Origin: Chionis minor
Taxonomy: Eukaryota; Chordata; Aves; Charadriiformes; Chionididae
DNA length: 64,000 nt
Assembly: GCA_013398295.1 (NCBI GenBank)
Contig: VZSF01004751.1
Span: forward strand, 1 to 64,000
Reading direction: 5' to 3'
The notes under the pieces are model-generated. The model saw only the letters and a list, made by a program, of their open reading frames with translations, made no database searches and was not told the origin of the DNA. Positions within the stretch are counted from its first letter, which is position 1. Every line of letters begins with the position of its first letter. Below are positions 47,801-61,062 of the stretch, piece by piece. A program made the position numbers and the translations under genes.

Positions 47801-50800
47801 TAATAGACACGTAATAGAAAAATAATAGACAAAAGCTGCATGTCCTATCTCAACACAGTTCTGTCAGCCCCAAACATGCAAAACAAAATTCCTCTAAATT
47901 CCTTGCCACTTTTTGTATGCCACAATTTATTCATGCTTGCCTGGCTTGCCTTCATTTCCAGAAGCCATAGGCAGACGCCCAGCGTATCACAGCAGTACTT
48001 GGCTTCTGGCAGACTCAGTAACTATTGATGCTTCAAGCCTGACCTGTTTTTGCACACAGTTCTTGCCAACAGCTGTCTTGATTTTTGATCCCTGTGGCCT
48101 TCTTAGAGATGTTGACTAAGCAGGAAGACCAGGGTCAGAATTTTAGAAGTAGCCAGAGAATCAGGAATGTTCTCCTTTTTCACCCAAGGTTTCCTCTTAT
48201 ATGTCTAGGTTATGAAGTTTGCTGGGACCCCGTAGCCTATCCAGTGGCGAAAAACATTCATCTTTCATACTGTCCATTTTCCCAGGCTAGGAATATGGTT
48301 CTCTTTTGACACAGTAGTGACCAATCATGAAAATAGTTCTGTTACATTTCTCCATCTCATCGTCACTTTTTTTCACCCAAACAGAACTGTCCCTTTCTTC
48401 TTCAGGCATGAACATTTTTGTCTTCCCTTTGACGACACAATAAGAAACTGCTTCATTACTGCAAATTGACTGATCATTCTTAATTCAGAAAAATCTGAAA
48501 CACATTGCCAATTATTCTTATGTCTCAAGTTTCAATAAGCTAAATATGTCTTTAAAATTAACTTCAATTATTTTAATTGAATTGGAATAAATGCCACAAG
48601 AAAAATAAAGTCACAGCAACAACAAAGTAAATGAACACTATTAGCATGGTGAGTGAGTTCTTATCTCCAAAGCACATCCAGCACTATTTCATACCCAGTG
48701 CCTGGTTTAAATTCCAGGTGCAAAGCATGGGTAATCAAAAAGTTTTTCTTAACTCACCAGCACATCACATTCCAGACCTTAACTGTATGGTGACTGTGGT
48801 GTCACAACAACTCTTCAACTTCCAGGCAGCACAGTGGAAAATGTTGGACTATAAATAAGCCAGAAGCTGTAACCTTCTCTTCATTGGATCACATGCCTGT
48901 GCATCAGCATCATTATTCTTGGCTTTCTTATCATTTTCCTGCTTCATGTTGGTTACCAGTACAATGAACCCATTCTGCTGAATTTTCAGAGGCCAACATC
49001 TTGGCCTTGCACCTAGAAGTTTCATGCTGGGGTATTCATTACATGGGAATTTCTCATGATTCAGCATTTAACGCTGTACCTTTGACCCTGCGATGTTATT
49101 TCGTGTTTGTTTTTCTCCTGTACCAAAGGGCTTTATCAAAGAAGTGTAACCAGTTTTAATAGCGATTCGATAACAAAGATCTGAGTTCTGTTCATGCGGA
49201 TCAGTCCAGAGAAGGGCATTAGGAGGCTCATGCTTCAAGATCTCACACCAGCAGTCTGGCAAGGGTATTCGCTACATCACCTGCAAGGAGGAAGGAGCAT
49301 TTAAAGCAGCGAGTTTAGGTCACAACAAGAACCAGACATTCTGCAGCGGTGAGAACGATTAGTGTTTCTTCCTGTGAGGAGGTGTAGTTTCAGGAATGAG
49401 ATGTCTGCTCTGTGGTCAGAGAGAGAGGACTCTATATAAACATTTCTGATGAAAGGTAGCACAAATGGCTCTTATTTTCCTCCATGGACCCTTTTATAAG
49501 ACATCTCTTGTAGATCAAGCTAAATAATTTATAAGCGTATGAGTGCAGCCATAGATCACACCTTCTCAGAGATCAGATGTTTCTCTTCTTTTAGAGGTTT
49601 CAGAGCAGAAATAAAAGCCAGCATTGATGATCTTATTGGCCATCATGCAACATGCAGTTGTGCCTTGAAAATTAAACACATGATGCCTTGGGGGTGAGGG
49701 CAATGAGTTAACCTTGCATTAGAAATTTGGATACCGTGAGCATAAACTCACATGTTTGTTGTCTATAGTCATAAAACACCCTGATTTCAAACTTTGTTAA
49801 CACTTACAGCAGTAAATAAACCTCTGTAGATCTTTCTCTCTCCCTTTTAGGCCAGCCAATACTATTAACCACATCTACTTTTATGTTAGTGATCATGCTG
49901 TGCATTTGAAAGATCTCTTTAGCTTCCTGGAGGAACACTTAAGATGAGCCTGTCAGTGTTGGGAAACTTACGGTATTTGCCATCATTCAATGAGAAGAAA
50001 TAGAGGTCCCATCTCTTTTTTTAGTAGTGAATGTCTTTGCCCACATCAACAGAACCGTTCCCCACCTATCACGGTGTCACAGACACTTTGGTCAGATGTA
50101 TGGGGTGGTTGTGCTGATCTCTGCTGGCCTTGGAGTTTGTGAAATCTCCTGTTTTCCATTCATAATCCATGCAGAGGACACGAAGGTCTGGGTTGTCCCT
50201 GGTGTTCCTTCTGACAAATGCAAGTGCTTTCAAACAACAACAAACGTTGGACCTCAGGCTCCAGGACCAAGGAAGGAATTACCCCTTGGTGAAGAATTGC
50301 ATGTGCAATTCTTCACACGCATGTGATGGACCATAAAGAATATGCCCCAGGTAAAGAAAGGACCCCAGATGGGACAGTATAGCGTTCCCAGATGGTACGC
50401 TGAATCATCCTTGCCTAAGTCTTGTCTGCATGCCTTGTTCATAGGCTCAGGTCATACTGATTTCCAGATTTTGGGGCTGGGCAGGGACTTTTCCATGAGG
50501 CCAGATTGCAAAAGGCAGAATCCTTCCCCTTTCATTGTTCCCCAGAAAGGGGAAATCTTGCTGGGATCATTTGGGCTTATCCTAATTAACCAGTTCCCGG
50601 CTAAAGTAGGAATCTCAAGCTGTATTTCTGTTCTTTAAGGGTTATACAGGAGGTCAAATGAGATAATTTGGTGCTTTCTTTTGCCCTTGAACCCTATGAA
50701 ACTGTAAAATAAGAATTTAGAACATTTGGCTTGTACTTAGTGGAAGACAGAATTGTCGCCACCATAATTTAAAGGGAGTTACGATGGAAATGGATGTAAA

Positions 50801-51419
50801 ATGACCTTGAGAACTCTGGGATTTTATACTCAAAACAGACGATAGAGTAAGGGCGAGGACCAGAGACAGGCTGCAGTGCAGAAATTCCAGGCTGTCTGGA
50901 GGTAGGGCACTTGTTCTTGCCCATCTTCAGACCCCCTGCAGCCTGTAAATTGGAGCAGCTCCGCTGCAGTCAGCAAAACCATGCCAATTCCCAGCCAGAA
51001 GATAATTTGGCCCTTAAACTTCACATGTGTAAATGACGGTCATAAACATGGGAAATAACAAGATACTCCAAAAGGTCATGTTGAGGGTGATGAAAGCATT
51101 GACTTGCACAGGTCTCCAGGCAATATTGATAGGAAAGGAGTGTCAGGGAGAATGCACGGCGTAACAAGTGGCAATAAGGAAATATTTTTCCTGGAAACCC
51201 AGCTAAAATTAAACCAAACACAACCATCTCCTTCCTCAAATGAGAGTGTTCAGCTGGCAGTTCTAAGAGTTCATTCTTTACGACAGTGTTTAGCAGTGCT
51301 TCTCTTATGAGAAATAGCTACTGAAATATTCACCTTCTCTGTCAGACTTAACACAAGCTGCTGGCATCGGGGCCAGGATTCCTCATTAAGCGTGGTACTT
51401 GGTTTAAAGTGTTTTCCAC
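47801..51419. other. Unique sequence with one strong palindrome
   Basis: No gene is recognised. A near-perfect palindrome lies at 50289-50316. Frames present (up to about 100 codons) begin with non-ATG codons or overlap other frames. Confidence 0.45.
50289..50316. repeat. 28-bp near-perfect palindrome
   Basis: The left arm GTGAAGAATTGCA (50289-50301) and right arm TGCAATTCTTCAC (50304-50316) are exact reverse complements, separated by TG. The arms are long for chance in 64 kb. It could be a protein-binding palindrome, a cruciform-prone site or a mobile-element footprint. Confidence 0.93.
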
Positions 51420-52130
51420 CACTCTCTGGTGAGGATAAATCTAAGCTAATGGTGGATTTGAGAAGGCAGCAGTTTTATGATCCAAATACATTGCGTTGTC
51501 TATGAATATAATCTATTTTTGTCAGTTACATTGGAAAGAAATAAATTACTCATCAGTCAATCCATTATTATTATAATAAGAGCACGGCACTACTTAATTG
51601 CATCAGTTAAGTGGATATGACTTTGCCAATGCTCATAAATGCCATTACATCAATCCACAGAAATGGACCTGTTGATTTATTAGATGATGATGGACAAAGA
51701 AGATGTTGCAATCTCTTTTATAATTTAACCTGTGCTTAAAACATGTAGGTGTTTAAGGCCAATACGTGTATAGTTATTGCCACAGAGAGGGAAAGTGAAA
51801 AGGGAATTGTAAACCATAACAACCTCTATCAAGTACATGTCTATTTTGGTATGTGTAATAATCCTGAACGTGCATTTATGTAACACACTGTACAGTACTT
51901 AAGCTGCTGTGGGCTATCATGTGCTGTAAATCCACATTTAATCAAAGGACCCGTGGCACATGATTGAGTATTGTAAATTTCCTTTACTGTGGACAAATGC
52001 AACTGCAGAACGGCAATTCCACAGATGAACTGAAGCCATGCTAACTGTCCAGCAATAATAAACTTCTCAGAGGAACTTCAGGTCCATCACTGGTGATTCA
52101 TTTACCGAGTGCCTGTTTTCATTTACTTAT
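51420..52130. other. AT-rich repeat-free block, candidate conserved non-coding element
   Basis: About 0.7 kb with no repeat similarity, many homeodomain-type cores (for example TTAATTG near 51595 and TTTAATC near 51940) and no open frame of note. This texture is common in ultraconserved developmental enhancers, but conservation cannot be seen from one genome. The call is only a suggestion. Confidence 0.25.
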
Positions 52131-55100
52131 ATATTTTTAACAACAAATCACTAGCCAGTAGTGAATACAGCCCCAGTACCAATATTACAAGGAATGAGCA
52201 CAAGTAAGACTGTTGATGTGAAATGCCTGCAATAGCTCGTTGGTTATTTTTGCACAATTCTGTTTGTCTACAAGAAAGGCCTTCTGTACGCTGCTTATAG
52301 GTCAGAAATAACACAAAAATGGAAGTCACCCCATCTCTTGTGAAAGCTGCTTCTATTTGCCTTTTGCTCTTCACTGCCTCGCTGAAAAATTTGGGGTTTA
52401 TACCTTCCGTCTTCTGCCCACATTTTGGGACAAAGATGCTCTCTCAGAAAAGCCTGGCCAGGGAGCTTTGAAAGATGGGGTTCCAGAAGTCTTCTGCACC
52501 AAGAAGAAAGGCCAGGTTTTCTCCAGTGTTTGAGTCCCATTTAGGCACCTGACTAGAGCAGTCATATTCAATGAATTGCTCCCACACAGAAACCCTGGAA
52601 GGTCTTGGATGAGAAGGTCTTTGAAAAGCTGAAAAGTGTGGCTATAAACACAGATTTTAGTTATTTGAAATTCCCATTCGGAACCTCTGTGGGGAAATCT
52701 GCATAAATTCTCAAGTTCATATGCAACAGAAATGAGAAATAGGTTGAAATTTAATTTGTTTCAATTAATTAAATATTGCAATTTGATATTTTTACTATTT
52801 GCACTTTTGACTCCCCAGTGGGTATAATATTATATTAGGCTTCTCAATAAGTCTTCTAATTATAATGCATCATATGAAGTCTAGAAGGTCAGCATCTTAT
52901 TAGAAATAAAAATTGAAACTTTAGAATAATACTGAACACGGTAGCACCTGAGAAGCTGCCGTGCCTGTGTTATCAAAAGCCAGACTCTTGTGATCATTGT
53001 TCAAGCTGAATAAATACATTTCTTCAGGAGAAGCTTCCTTGAAGTCAGTGGACTGTGCAGTAAGTCTCCCTTTGCCATGATTGAAGGCACCAGGCTCTGA
53101 CCTCAAATAAGGAAAGAGATTTTGATTTTGCTGAACCTTTGGACCATATTGCACAAGCCAAGGGAGTTCCTGGTATGCCGACAAAGGAGATATCTGCACA
53201 ACAGTGAAGACTTCTGAGTTATCTCAGGAAGGAGCAGAATGGTCAATCCCTTTCAAGAGCTACTCTCCGGGCTGCACAGCCCATTCAACCTCCTCCTGCT
53301 GGTGGCAAAACAAGGAAAGCCACCAGCACACCTTCATGGGCTGCCTCCGCTGACCACCATACTTACCAACAAGGGCACCCCAAAGGAAAGTTGCTGCAGC
53401 CCTACAAGGTCTACCACTGCTGTTTCAGGCAATGAGGAGCTTTCTTCCCCATCCAGGACTCTGAGTCTTGTAGTGGAAGCATGAAACCTTGAATAAACTT
53501 TCCAGGGATCCTGCTCAGGCCAGAGGCTGTCCCTGACCGCACTCTCCAGATTTTATCAGGTTGCTGCAACGAACATATTTCTGGTTGATATTTTCAGGAG
53601 AGCCTCAAGAGGCCTGATAAAGCATGTCACAAAACACAAACCCAAGAGGCCATCCTATATGTGTCAGAAGGGGATCTAGATCTACTGTAGATTAAAAAGC
53701 ATCTCCAGTACACTGACTTCTGTAGCATAACTGACAGCAGGATTTGGCCCATTGTTTCCTGGGAAAATTAATGAGCTGTAAGAAAAATATCTGACCATCA
53801 TTTGACTTATCAAGCCATTGTGACTCCTTCCCTGAATAACATTAAGATGAATCACCTATTATTTGAGAATCGAGAGTCACGGTAGTGACTGAAGCCAAGT
53901 TAGGAAAACAGCACTGCCATTACTAGCTTTGCAGGATTGAACTTGACTTGGAATCTGGGGTTTTGCCCTGACAATACCACAACGTTTGAAATCTTATTTA
54001 CTTTGTGGGGTTCCTTTTGTACTAACCTACTCGCTCTAACATCACATAAAACCTTTAATAGGTGTCCTACATACACAGAATTTATCGTCAGCTCCTTGAA
54101 TCCTGATCTCATGCTCAATGGTGAAAATAAGAATGAGTGCCGCAACCAGTGCAGAAAATGTCTATTTTCCCTCTGCAAAATGCAGTCACTGAATTTTACA
54201 GTAATGAAATTGGACCTGCAGATAGATTATTGGCATTACTTTGGGGATGCATTTTGTTTGATCTTTATTGCTTTCACACATTTTTTAAAGTGTCTTTTCT
54301 ACACTCTTTACGCTCTCACTGCTTCAATTGTACAAATGGAAAAATATGGGAACCCTCTGGTGGCCAAAATAATATCTGTAAATCCCACTCAGCCTTAACC
54401 ACCTCTGCATGACCTAGCGATAAGGTCAAATTCTGTTGGAGTTGCATTATTAATTTGTTTGATCAGCTCCTCCCTCCTCTTCTGTCCATGTACATTTGTA
54501 CATATCCTGTATGCCATTACCTCTGTTACACAAAATGCCCTGAATTTATCTAGACAACTTAAACAGCGTGGTTTTTATTGTGGTCGAAGGTCTGTTGATC
54601 TTTAATTGCTGATCACATGCTCAGTGATTGGGATATTTCAGCACAATTAAATGGTGAAGAAATGGATTAAACAGTAATCAGGACTGCCTATCATGGAGTC
54701 CTCTATGCAAGCCAGGCCGGATGTGAGCGTGCTTTAAGATAATACTTTCTGCCTTTATCCTCAAAAATGGATGAAATTTTTCATCATCCCCCTTTTCCTG
54801 CCTCCCCAGTATTACCTTTGAGATTAAAACAGAAAAAATATGAGCCTACTGTGGCCGGAAAAACACCTGGTAAATCCAGGGGTACTGATCAAGAGTTAGG
54901 GATTGGGGCAATCGAGCATCGAAGAATTGGCATGACCTGTTTTGCCTGCTATGAAGCAGCTTCTTTTCTACACTGCTGTCATGAGTAAGGGCATCAGGCA
55001 TCCAGCAATCTATGGTCCCAACTTCTACTGCAGAGGTGTTTGGACTTTTTTGACTTCTCAACTTCATTGTCTCCTCATGAAAGTGTAGACTCCTCTCAAT

Positions 55101-58100
55101 TTGCTTTCAAAAGTGCAAGATAAGCCCACAGGCCCGTCTCATTTTCCTTAGCAACTTTCCCTGGACACTGCAGAAGTATTTAAATTCTGCCAGAGATCTA
55201 TGGACCGCAATCTGCTAGTGCCCTCCAGTCTGTCAGCTGGATGAAGGCCTGGTATGAATCACCACTTTTCCATTTTGTGCCATTGTACAATCAATATACA
55301 CTCATATAAATGAGGATGCAATGGCCAAGGCTCCAGAGGGAGTTGGGCCCCACAGATTGCTGCATCAGAAAGTGGTTGCATCAGATTCCTGCTCTTCTTT
55401 GCTGATGTTAACGTAAATTTTATTGCTACGATGACAAATTTGGCCCACTGAAAGGCTTGTGACAATTGCGATGCTCAGCATTTCTTGATCAATGTATTGC
55501 TTACATTTCTATACCTCTCTTATAGGGAAAGGAAATATGCTGATTTTCATATATTATTTTAATAATTTTCTTGAAAAAGAGTTCATTCAGAAAACTGTAT
55601 ACTAATTTATGGTCATAAAATGCATCAAGGAACATGCAAATAAGCTGTTCATTTAGATCCTAAGATGTTCAGGGTAAGGATCATACATCTTTGCTTTGTA
55701 ATCCTCTGGAACACCTACTGTGACACAGATCATTTGTAATGCCAGACTCCACATGCATTATGGTTGCTTACTTGACATCAACCACTTGGTATCAATGAAG
55801 CAATAAAGGGCATTCTTCATCTGCTCTCCTTTGCCATCTGGAATTTAGAGTCTAAATCTAACCAAGTAACTTTTCAAACTCCTTACAGTCAATGGAGAAA
55901 AGTAGGCACCAACAAAGAATCATTAATCACACGTCACATTGGACATCTAAGACACTTCAGGCATCCCCAAGGAGTGTGCCCAGGCACCGGACTGCTGATC
56001 ATCCACAGATTTAAATTTTCTGCCTGTTCCCTGAAAGGGTTTGTGTGTGTGTGCCAAAGAGCACTCCCCTCGACATTGCTTGGGCATGTTTCTGGGGAAA
56101 GATGACCCATAAGTTAGCAGTCCTGGGACAAGGCTGCACCAGATATGGTTCACCACTGCACAGCTCTCCACCATTGCCATGCAGTACACCTACAACCTCT
56201 GTTTCATGCCCGGAGAACATCAATCTGACAGGCTGCAGCACAGCCCGCACGTGATTTCAGACACTTGCAGCTGAAGAATATCGTGTCCCAGGGCCATAGA
56301 GGCAGCAAATGAAGCCCAAAGGAGACCCAGAGACAATTGCATGGGTGAAGCTAGGCCTTGCTGCTTGGTCTTGAGGTCAATCTACCTTTTAGTCAATAAT
56401 CCCTGTCCCCTTTTTCTAAAATAGTATAAAGGTAACCGGAGTTTGATTTGGGGTTTAAAAAGCAGTATTTCTGCCATGTAAACTACATGGTGATTTTTTT
56501 ATGGTTGCATTTTATTTGAGCAAATCCAAAGAGACGTAAGTAAAGCCCAGGAGCAGCAAGTAGGCATAATGGGACTACATCAAGAGAACCAATATTTACT
56601 GTCACTTGGATGTAACAGCACTACTGTATCACAGACACAAACCTCTTCAAAGTGAACCCGAAGCTACTGGTTTCCAAAGGAGCTACAGAGACTCGGTTCA
56701 CTGAGCCAGTTCAGCCTTTGGTAGCAGATCAGGGCAGGGAAAAAAAAGCAGTCAAGTATTGACTGTTTCATTAATGCGCTGCTCCTGCAGCACAGGAAGA
56801 AATGCTTTGTGAACTGAACTTACTGCTGCCTATCTGTACATCTGCTGTGTGGCTTTGTTCTGAAAAATCACTGCAAAAAATGGCACTGCCTTGCACTCCT
56901 GGCTACACACGCATGGAGCTGTAAAAGGGCATAGTGTAGAATTTGCCTTTCAAGTCCCAGGCACCTAGGACGGGATGCATTGCTAGTTTCCGCTCCTCCC
57001 AAAGCATCAGTTTCTTCAGGGAAGCTGGATTGCACAGGATCCCTGAATTCCTCAAGACCTGGAGTTTAGGAGGTAGATTGGTCTGCAGAATCCCCTCTGC
57101 AATGGCAAGAGACATTAAGAGAACCCACTTTAATATATAGTCCTCAGACTGGCTGGATGGCAAGGACAGTTGGGAAAAAATAATGATTTACACGCAAAGT
57201 GAGCACATGCAACCTGCAGTCTTTGTGACTGGGTCCATACAATAGGACTCTATTGCGATAGTGTACCCTGCAATGCCATTTTTGCAGGTACTTCTAAGAG
57301 AGGGGTTGCATTTAAAGTCCATGTTGAGGCAAGTAGAGGTGAAATAGCTTCTCATTCCTCAGCAGCCTGTAGCAAATTGGTGGTGGTTTGGTTTCATGGC
57401 TTGGGGAGGAGCAGATGAAGGCAGAGAACAGCACTCCGGCAACGTGTGCTGTGTTCAGACCACCTACAACAGGAGCCTCGCTTACTTGCCGTGACTGTTA
57501 TGGCAACTTAGTTCAATAAAGCCGTGAGCACACCAGACGCCTACTAGCCAGGTCTGCTAGATTTTGGCTCCCTGAGCAGACAGTGGATAGAAGCAGTCAC
57601 TATGCCTAAGTTAGGCACTTGTAGTAGGAAGGTTCAGCGAAGCCCCATGTGCTTCTGCCTCATCTGCAGGACTACGCTGCTTTTTACTCAGGCAGGCTAT
57701 GTAATGTTGCCAGAAACTGATTAACATCTGAATCACGTCGTCCTCTGTGTGGCAGATATAAATAGGTTGCAGTAGAGGTGGGCTATGTCCGCGACTGCTC
57801 GTCTCCTTAGGGAATGGTCTCATCTACGTGCACAAATGTAGGGAAGCCTGAGTCTACTCAAGAAAAGCTTTCAAGATGTTCCCCTTTGCGATGAGGAGTT
57901 ATCCTGCTGATCCTGTGCTGTGGAATTGCCCTTATGGGTCCTTGTCTCGGAGGCTTGACTGCTGGCAGACTGCAACATTGCTCTCCACCCATTCGACCCA
58001 CACATGGTTGGACAGCTGAAGAACTAGCGAAACTGCACCAGCTGAAATTCACTTTCAGTTTATTATCTATGTAGTGTCACTATAAAGGTCTGAGCTAATC

Positions 58101-61011
58101 TTAGCTGCATAATGGGCTGGTAGAAAGTATTCCATTTGTTATACAAATAAATATTTGCTTCAAATGTGGTTTCCCAAAGTAGGGTCACCTTGCACGCATC
58201 TGCTTCCAAAAATGCATCTGCTTTACAACAAGGTAGTAATTATCCTTTCCTCAAGGGGGTTCAGTTTGAACCTACTATGTGTACTAGACTGCTGGCGAAG
58301 TTTTTAATTTTGGTTTATGGTGTTTGTAGTTTTTGGAGGCACAGGATCAAACGTTTGAAACACAGTGTTCATCTGATACTACTTACCAACCCCAAATACA
58401 GGTAGGGTTTGCTTGGCGGGCTTTTTTCTTCTTCAAGAACAGTTCTTTTCTCCTGTACATTTATTTTTCTGAAAACATCATTCAGTGGAGTGGATAGATG
58501 CAGAAAGCAAGTAGCTTCATTTTACTGGTAAAATACCTTGGTGGAGTAACACAATAGCATTATCATCCTTCTTTTTTACTGGTTCTTCTTTTAATCTGTA
58601 TGTCATAATAATGTCATTAGAGGGTGACTTCATCTTTTTAGCAGGCTATTTCTGCAGTACTTAATGTCTGTTTGATCTTTCATTCAGATATCTATTACCA
58701 TACGTATCTATTATAAGTTGAAAAGGTTTTTAGTCTGACATAACATTGGAGGGGAAGAAATGTCAGCTTCATTAAACCTCACAGTTCTGAGACTGGAGGT
58801 AAATTAATTAATCAGCACATTTTTGAAGAAATACACTGAAAAAATCTTATGAAAATACATAATTTGTCTTTATTTATTTTCCCTCCTCTCTTTAAAAAAC
58901 CTTATAACGCACTTTGCTCTGCTTTCTCTGGAAAGGGGGCAAGGAGTGAAACAGTGTCTTGAATTAAGACATAAGGCAATGCCTGAGCCCAATTCCTACT
59001 GGGCTGAGCAGCTCAGCGAGCTCAGAGCTGTGAACAAGAGGGAGGAGGAGGAGGCTGGGGAGTGACACGGTCTTTAGTCTCTCACACGGCATAGCCCTAT
59101 ATTGCAGCGGGCAATTTGAAGGGTGCACCCACAGCTACCCGTTCCAAGACAACACCATTCTGCCATCATAAACTTAGGGGGAGATGGGGGTGTTAAGGCA
59201 GCAGAATACCGCGTGAAGTCCCGGGGCCATCAAAATCAATAAGAAGACTTCAGGTTTTTTCACTCTTGATCCATAATGTTGGGCTGACGTGTAATTCAGG
59301 TGAATTATGTTCTGATTCAGCAACGGGCATAAGTGCTATCCCAACTTCCAGCACACAAACCATCTCAGGGAAGCAGATAGGATGCCAGTATGGGTGATGC
59401 CTGTATTTATGTGGCTTGCTGAACTAGGACTGCGAGAACACAGAGACAGTGATGACTTTTCTCCCAGGGTTTGTGGCTGTCTTCATCTGTCTAACAATTC
59501 TCAGCAGCGGCACCAAGGCTGACAGTCTGGGCATCAAACAGCACAAAACTGAAGTCCTTTTGAAGCAGAGAAGTGCAGAATACATATGGAAAGGCAAGGG
59601 GAGGAGGGGAGTTCAGGGGGCTGAATGCTCAAAGGCATTAGCGCGCACTGGCTACGAGCTCTTATGAAAATTAATAGTTGATGCCTCCATTTTAGATTTT
59701 GCTCCTTTGAGGGACCTGGCAGGCGAGTGTAAGGGTGCAGAGGCTATGCTTTAGATGTGAATCACCACACAGACATTACATAGTATACAAGGGTATGTTT
59801 GCAGGTGCCCTGCTGTAACTCCCTGTATAACACTAGCACTGCTTTTTCATTCAGCTTTCAGAGGCATGTGCAGTTGTGTCTTGGTTGTATTGGCTGAAAG
59901 AATGATCCTGTGTGTTTTAGCTGAATCTTCTTTGCTACAATCCATAACAGATGCCATTGGTGTTTTTGTTACTATCGCTACTTGATGGCTTTCTGCAACC
60001 GCACTTCACATTCCTGAAGCTGAAAGTTTTGTTCTCTTGGCCACCAAGAAACACTACACTCTTATTTTGGAGTCTCCCTGCATTCCAAGATAGCACTGGT
60101 AACAGAGGACACGCAAGGGTCAACAGCTCCTCGGCCATCAGCACAACCTCATTCAGTGCAGCAAAGAGGTTTTCAGACTCTGGAAATGCCCTACAGAGCT
60201 TTTCCTTCTGTGGCCCAACACAGCTGTCATTTGCTCCTTGTTCCCAGGCAACCCAGGGAGACATAGACAGCTGTCATCAAATATTCTCCACCCAAACTTG
60301 TCCTTTCTTGGCACGGAAAACCCTCACTAAGCTCACTTGGGATCCTGAAGTCACACTGGGCACCTTTGATTTTGTGATTGGTAATGGCATGTTTGTGCCA
60401 CTGTTAGTCTAAGGAAAAGCAGACAGGAAGCCTGAAGTACAGTACGTAATGACATTTGCCCTAAATTGTTCCAGAAATATCTTACCCTCTGGAGCAACTG
60501 GGAAAATGAAGGTGAGAACTTTTAGCAATATACACCTTAAGCTGTGTGAAATTCTGCCCTGGATTTTGTTTATATTGACTCGTCAAATGACATTCACAGT
60601 TGTAACTGAGGTCTGTACTTGGCCATGAATAATTGTCATGATTTGGGGACAATGATATAAACAATACTGAGATTTACGTGCAAAAGGAGAGATCAAGGTG
60701 TTTTGACAAGATATTTTAACTCCTGTAACATTTTTATCTCGTTAGGTCTGAGATGTGAAGTGCAAATAGTTGACATACACTTGGTTTGAGGAGTTGTCAC
60801 CAACTTTCAGGCATTTTTTTCCCAAGTGTTGAACTTTTACAAGCACCCTTTGAAGGTACTCTTTTGTCCAAGCACACAAACATGGTAATCTCAGATGGAA
60901 TGACCATGACAGTGATTACATCTCTCCTTACCCATTTCCATCACTAGAAATCAAAGATCTCTTTTCCAAGTTACCCATAGCTATACTCTGTTACTGTTTC
61001 CCCACAGAGAA
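52131..61011. other. Unique sequence, no gene proven
   Basis: Almost 9 kb with no recognised mobile element of recent age. It contains a (TG)6 run at 56042-56053, a G-rich GGA tract at 59038-59061, and old palindromic-repeat remnants near 55875-55905 and 59220-59345. Two ATG frames with hydrophobic N-termini are noted (59452-59667, 72 codons by the longer GTG start; 59951-60412, 153 codons), but neither has a recognised homologue or good splice donor. Confidence 0.4.
59038..59061 (+). other. G-rich GGA tract
   Basis: GGGAGGAGGAGGAGGCTGGGG-type sequence. Short, with possible weak quadruplex; no other role is seen. Confidence 0.4.
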
Positions 61012-61062
61012 ATGGAATAGGTAATTTTTTGGTTCCTTTCCAACCTTATTGCTGTATGGTTT
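61012..61062 (+). mobile_element. Possible old CR1-type 3' end
   Basis: GGAATAGGTAATTTTTTGGT then TCCTTTCCAACCTTATTGC and TGTATGGTT follow the layout of a plus-strand CR1/L3 3' terminus (TAGATGA...GGTCCCTTCCAACC...TTCTATGG). It is short and degenerate, so it may be chance. Confidence 0.35.

Noticed and set aside
47631..47825. 64-codon plus-strand frame
   Set aside because: Antisense reading of the CR1 insertion at 47530-47800. The same applies to the plus-strand frame at 10206-10394 over the CR1 at 10068.
53937..54398. 153-codon plus-strand frame
   Set aside because: No recognised domain, overlapping minus-strand frame, no splice evidence.
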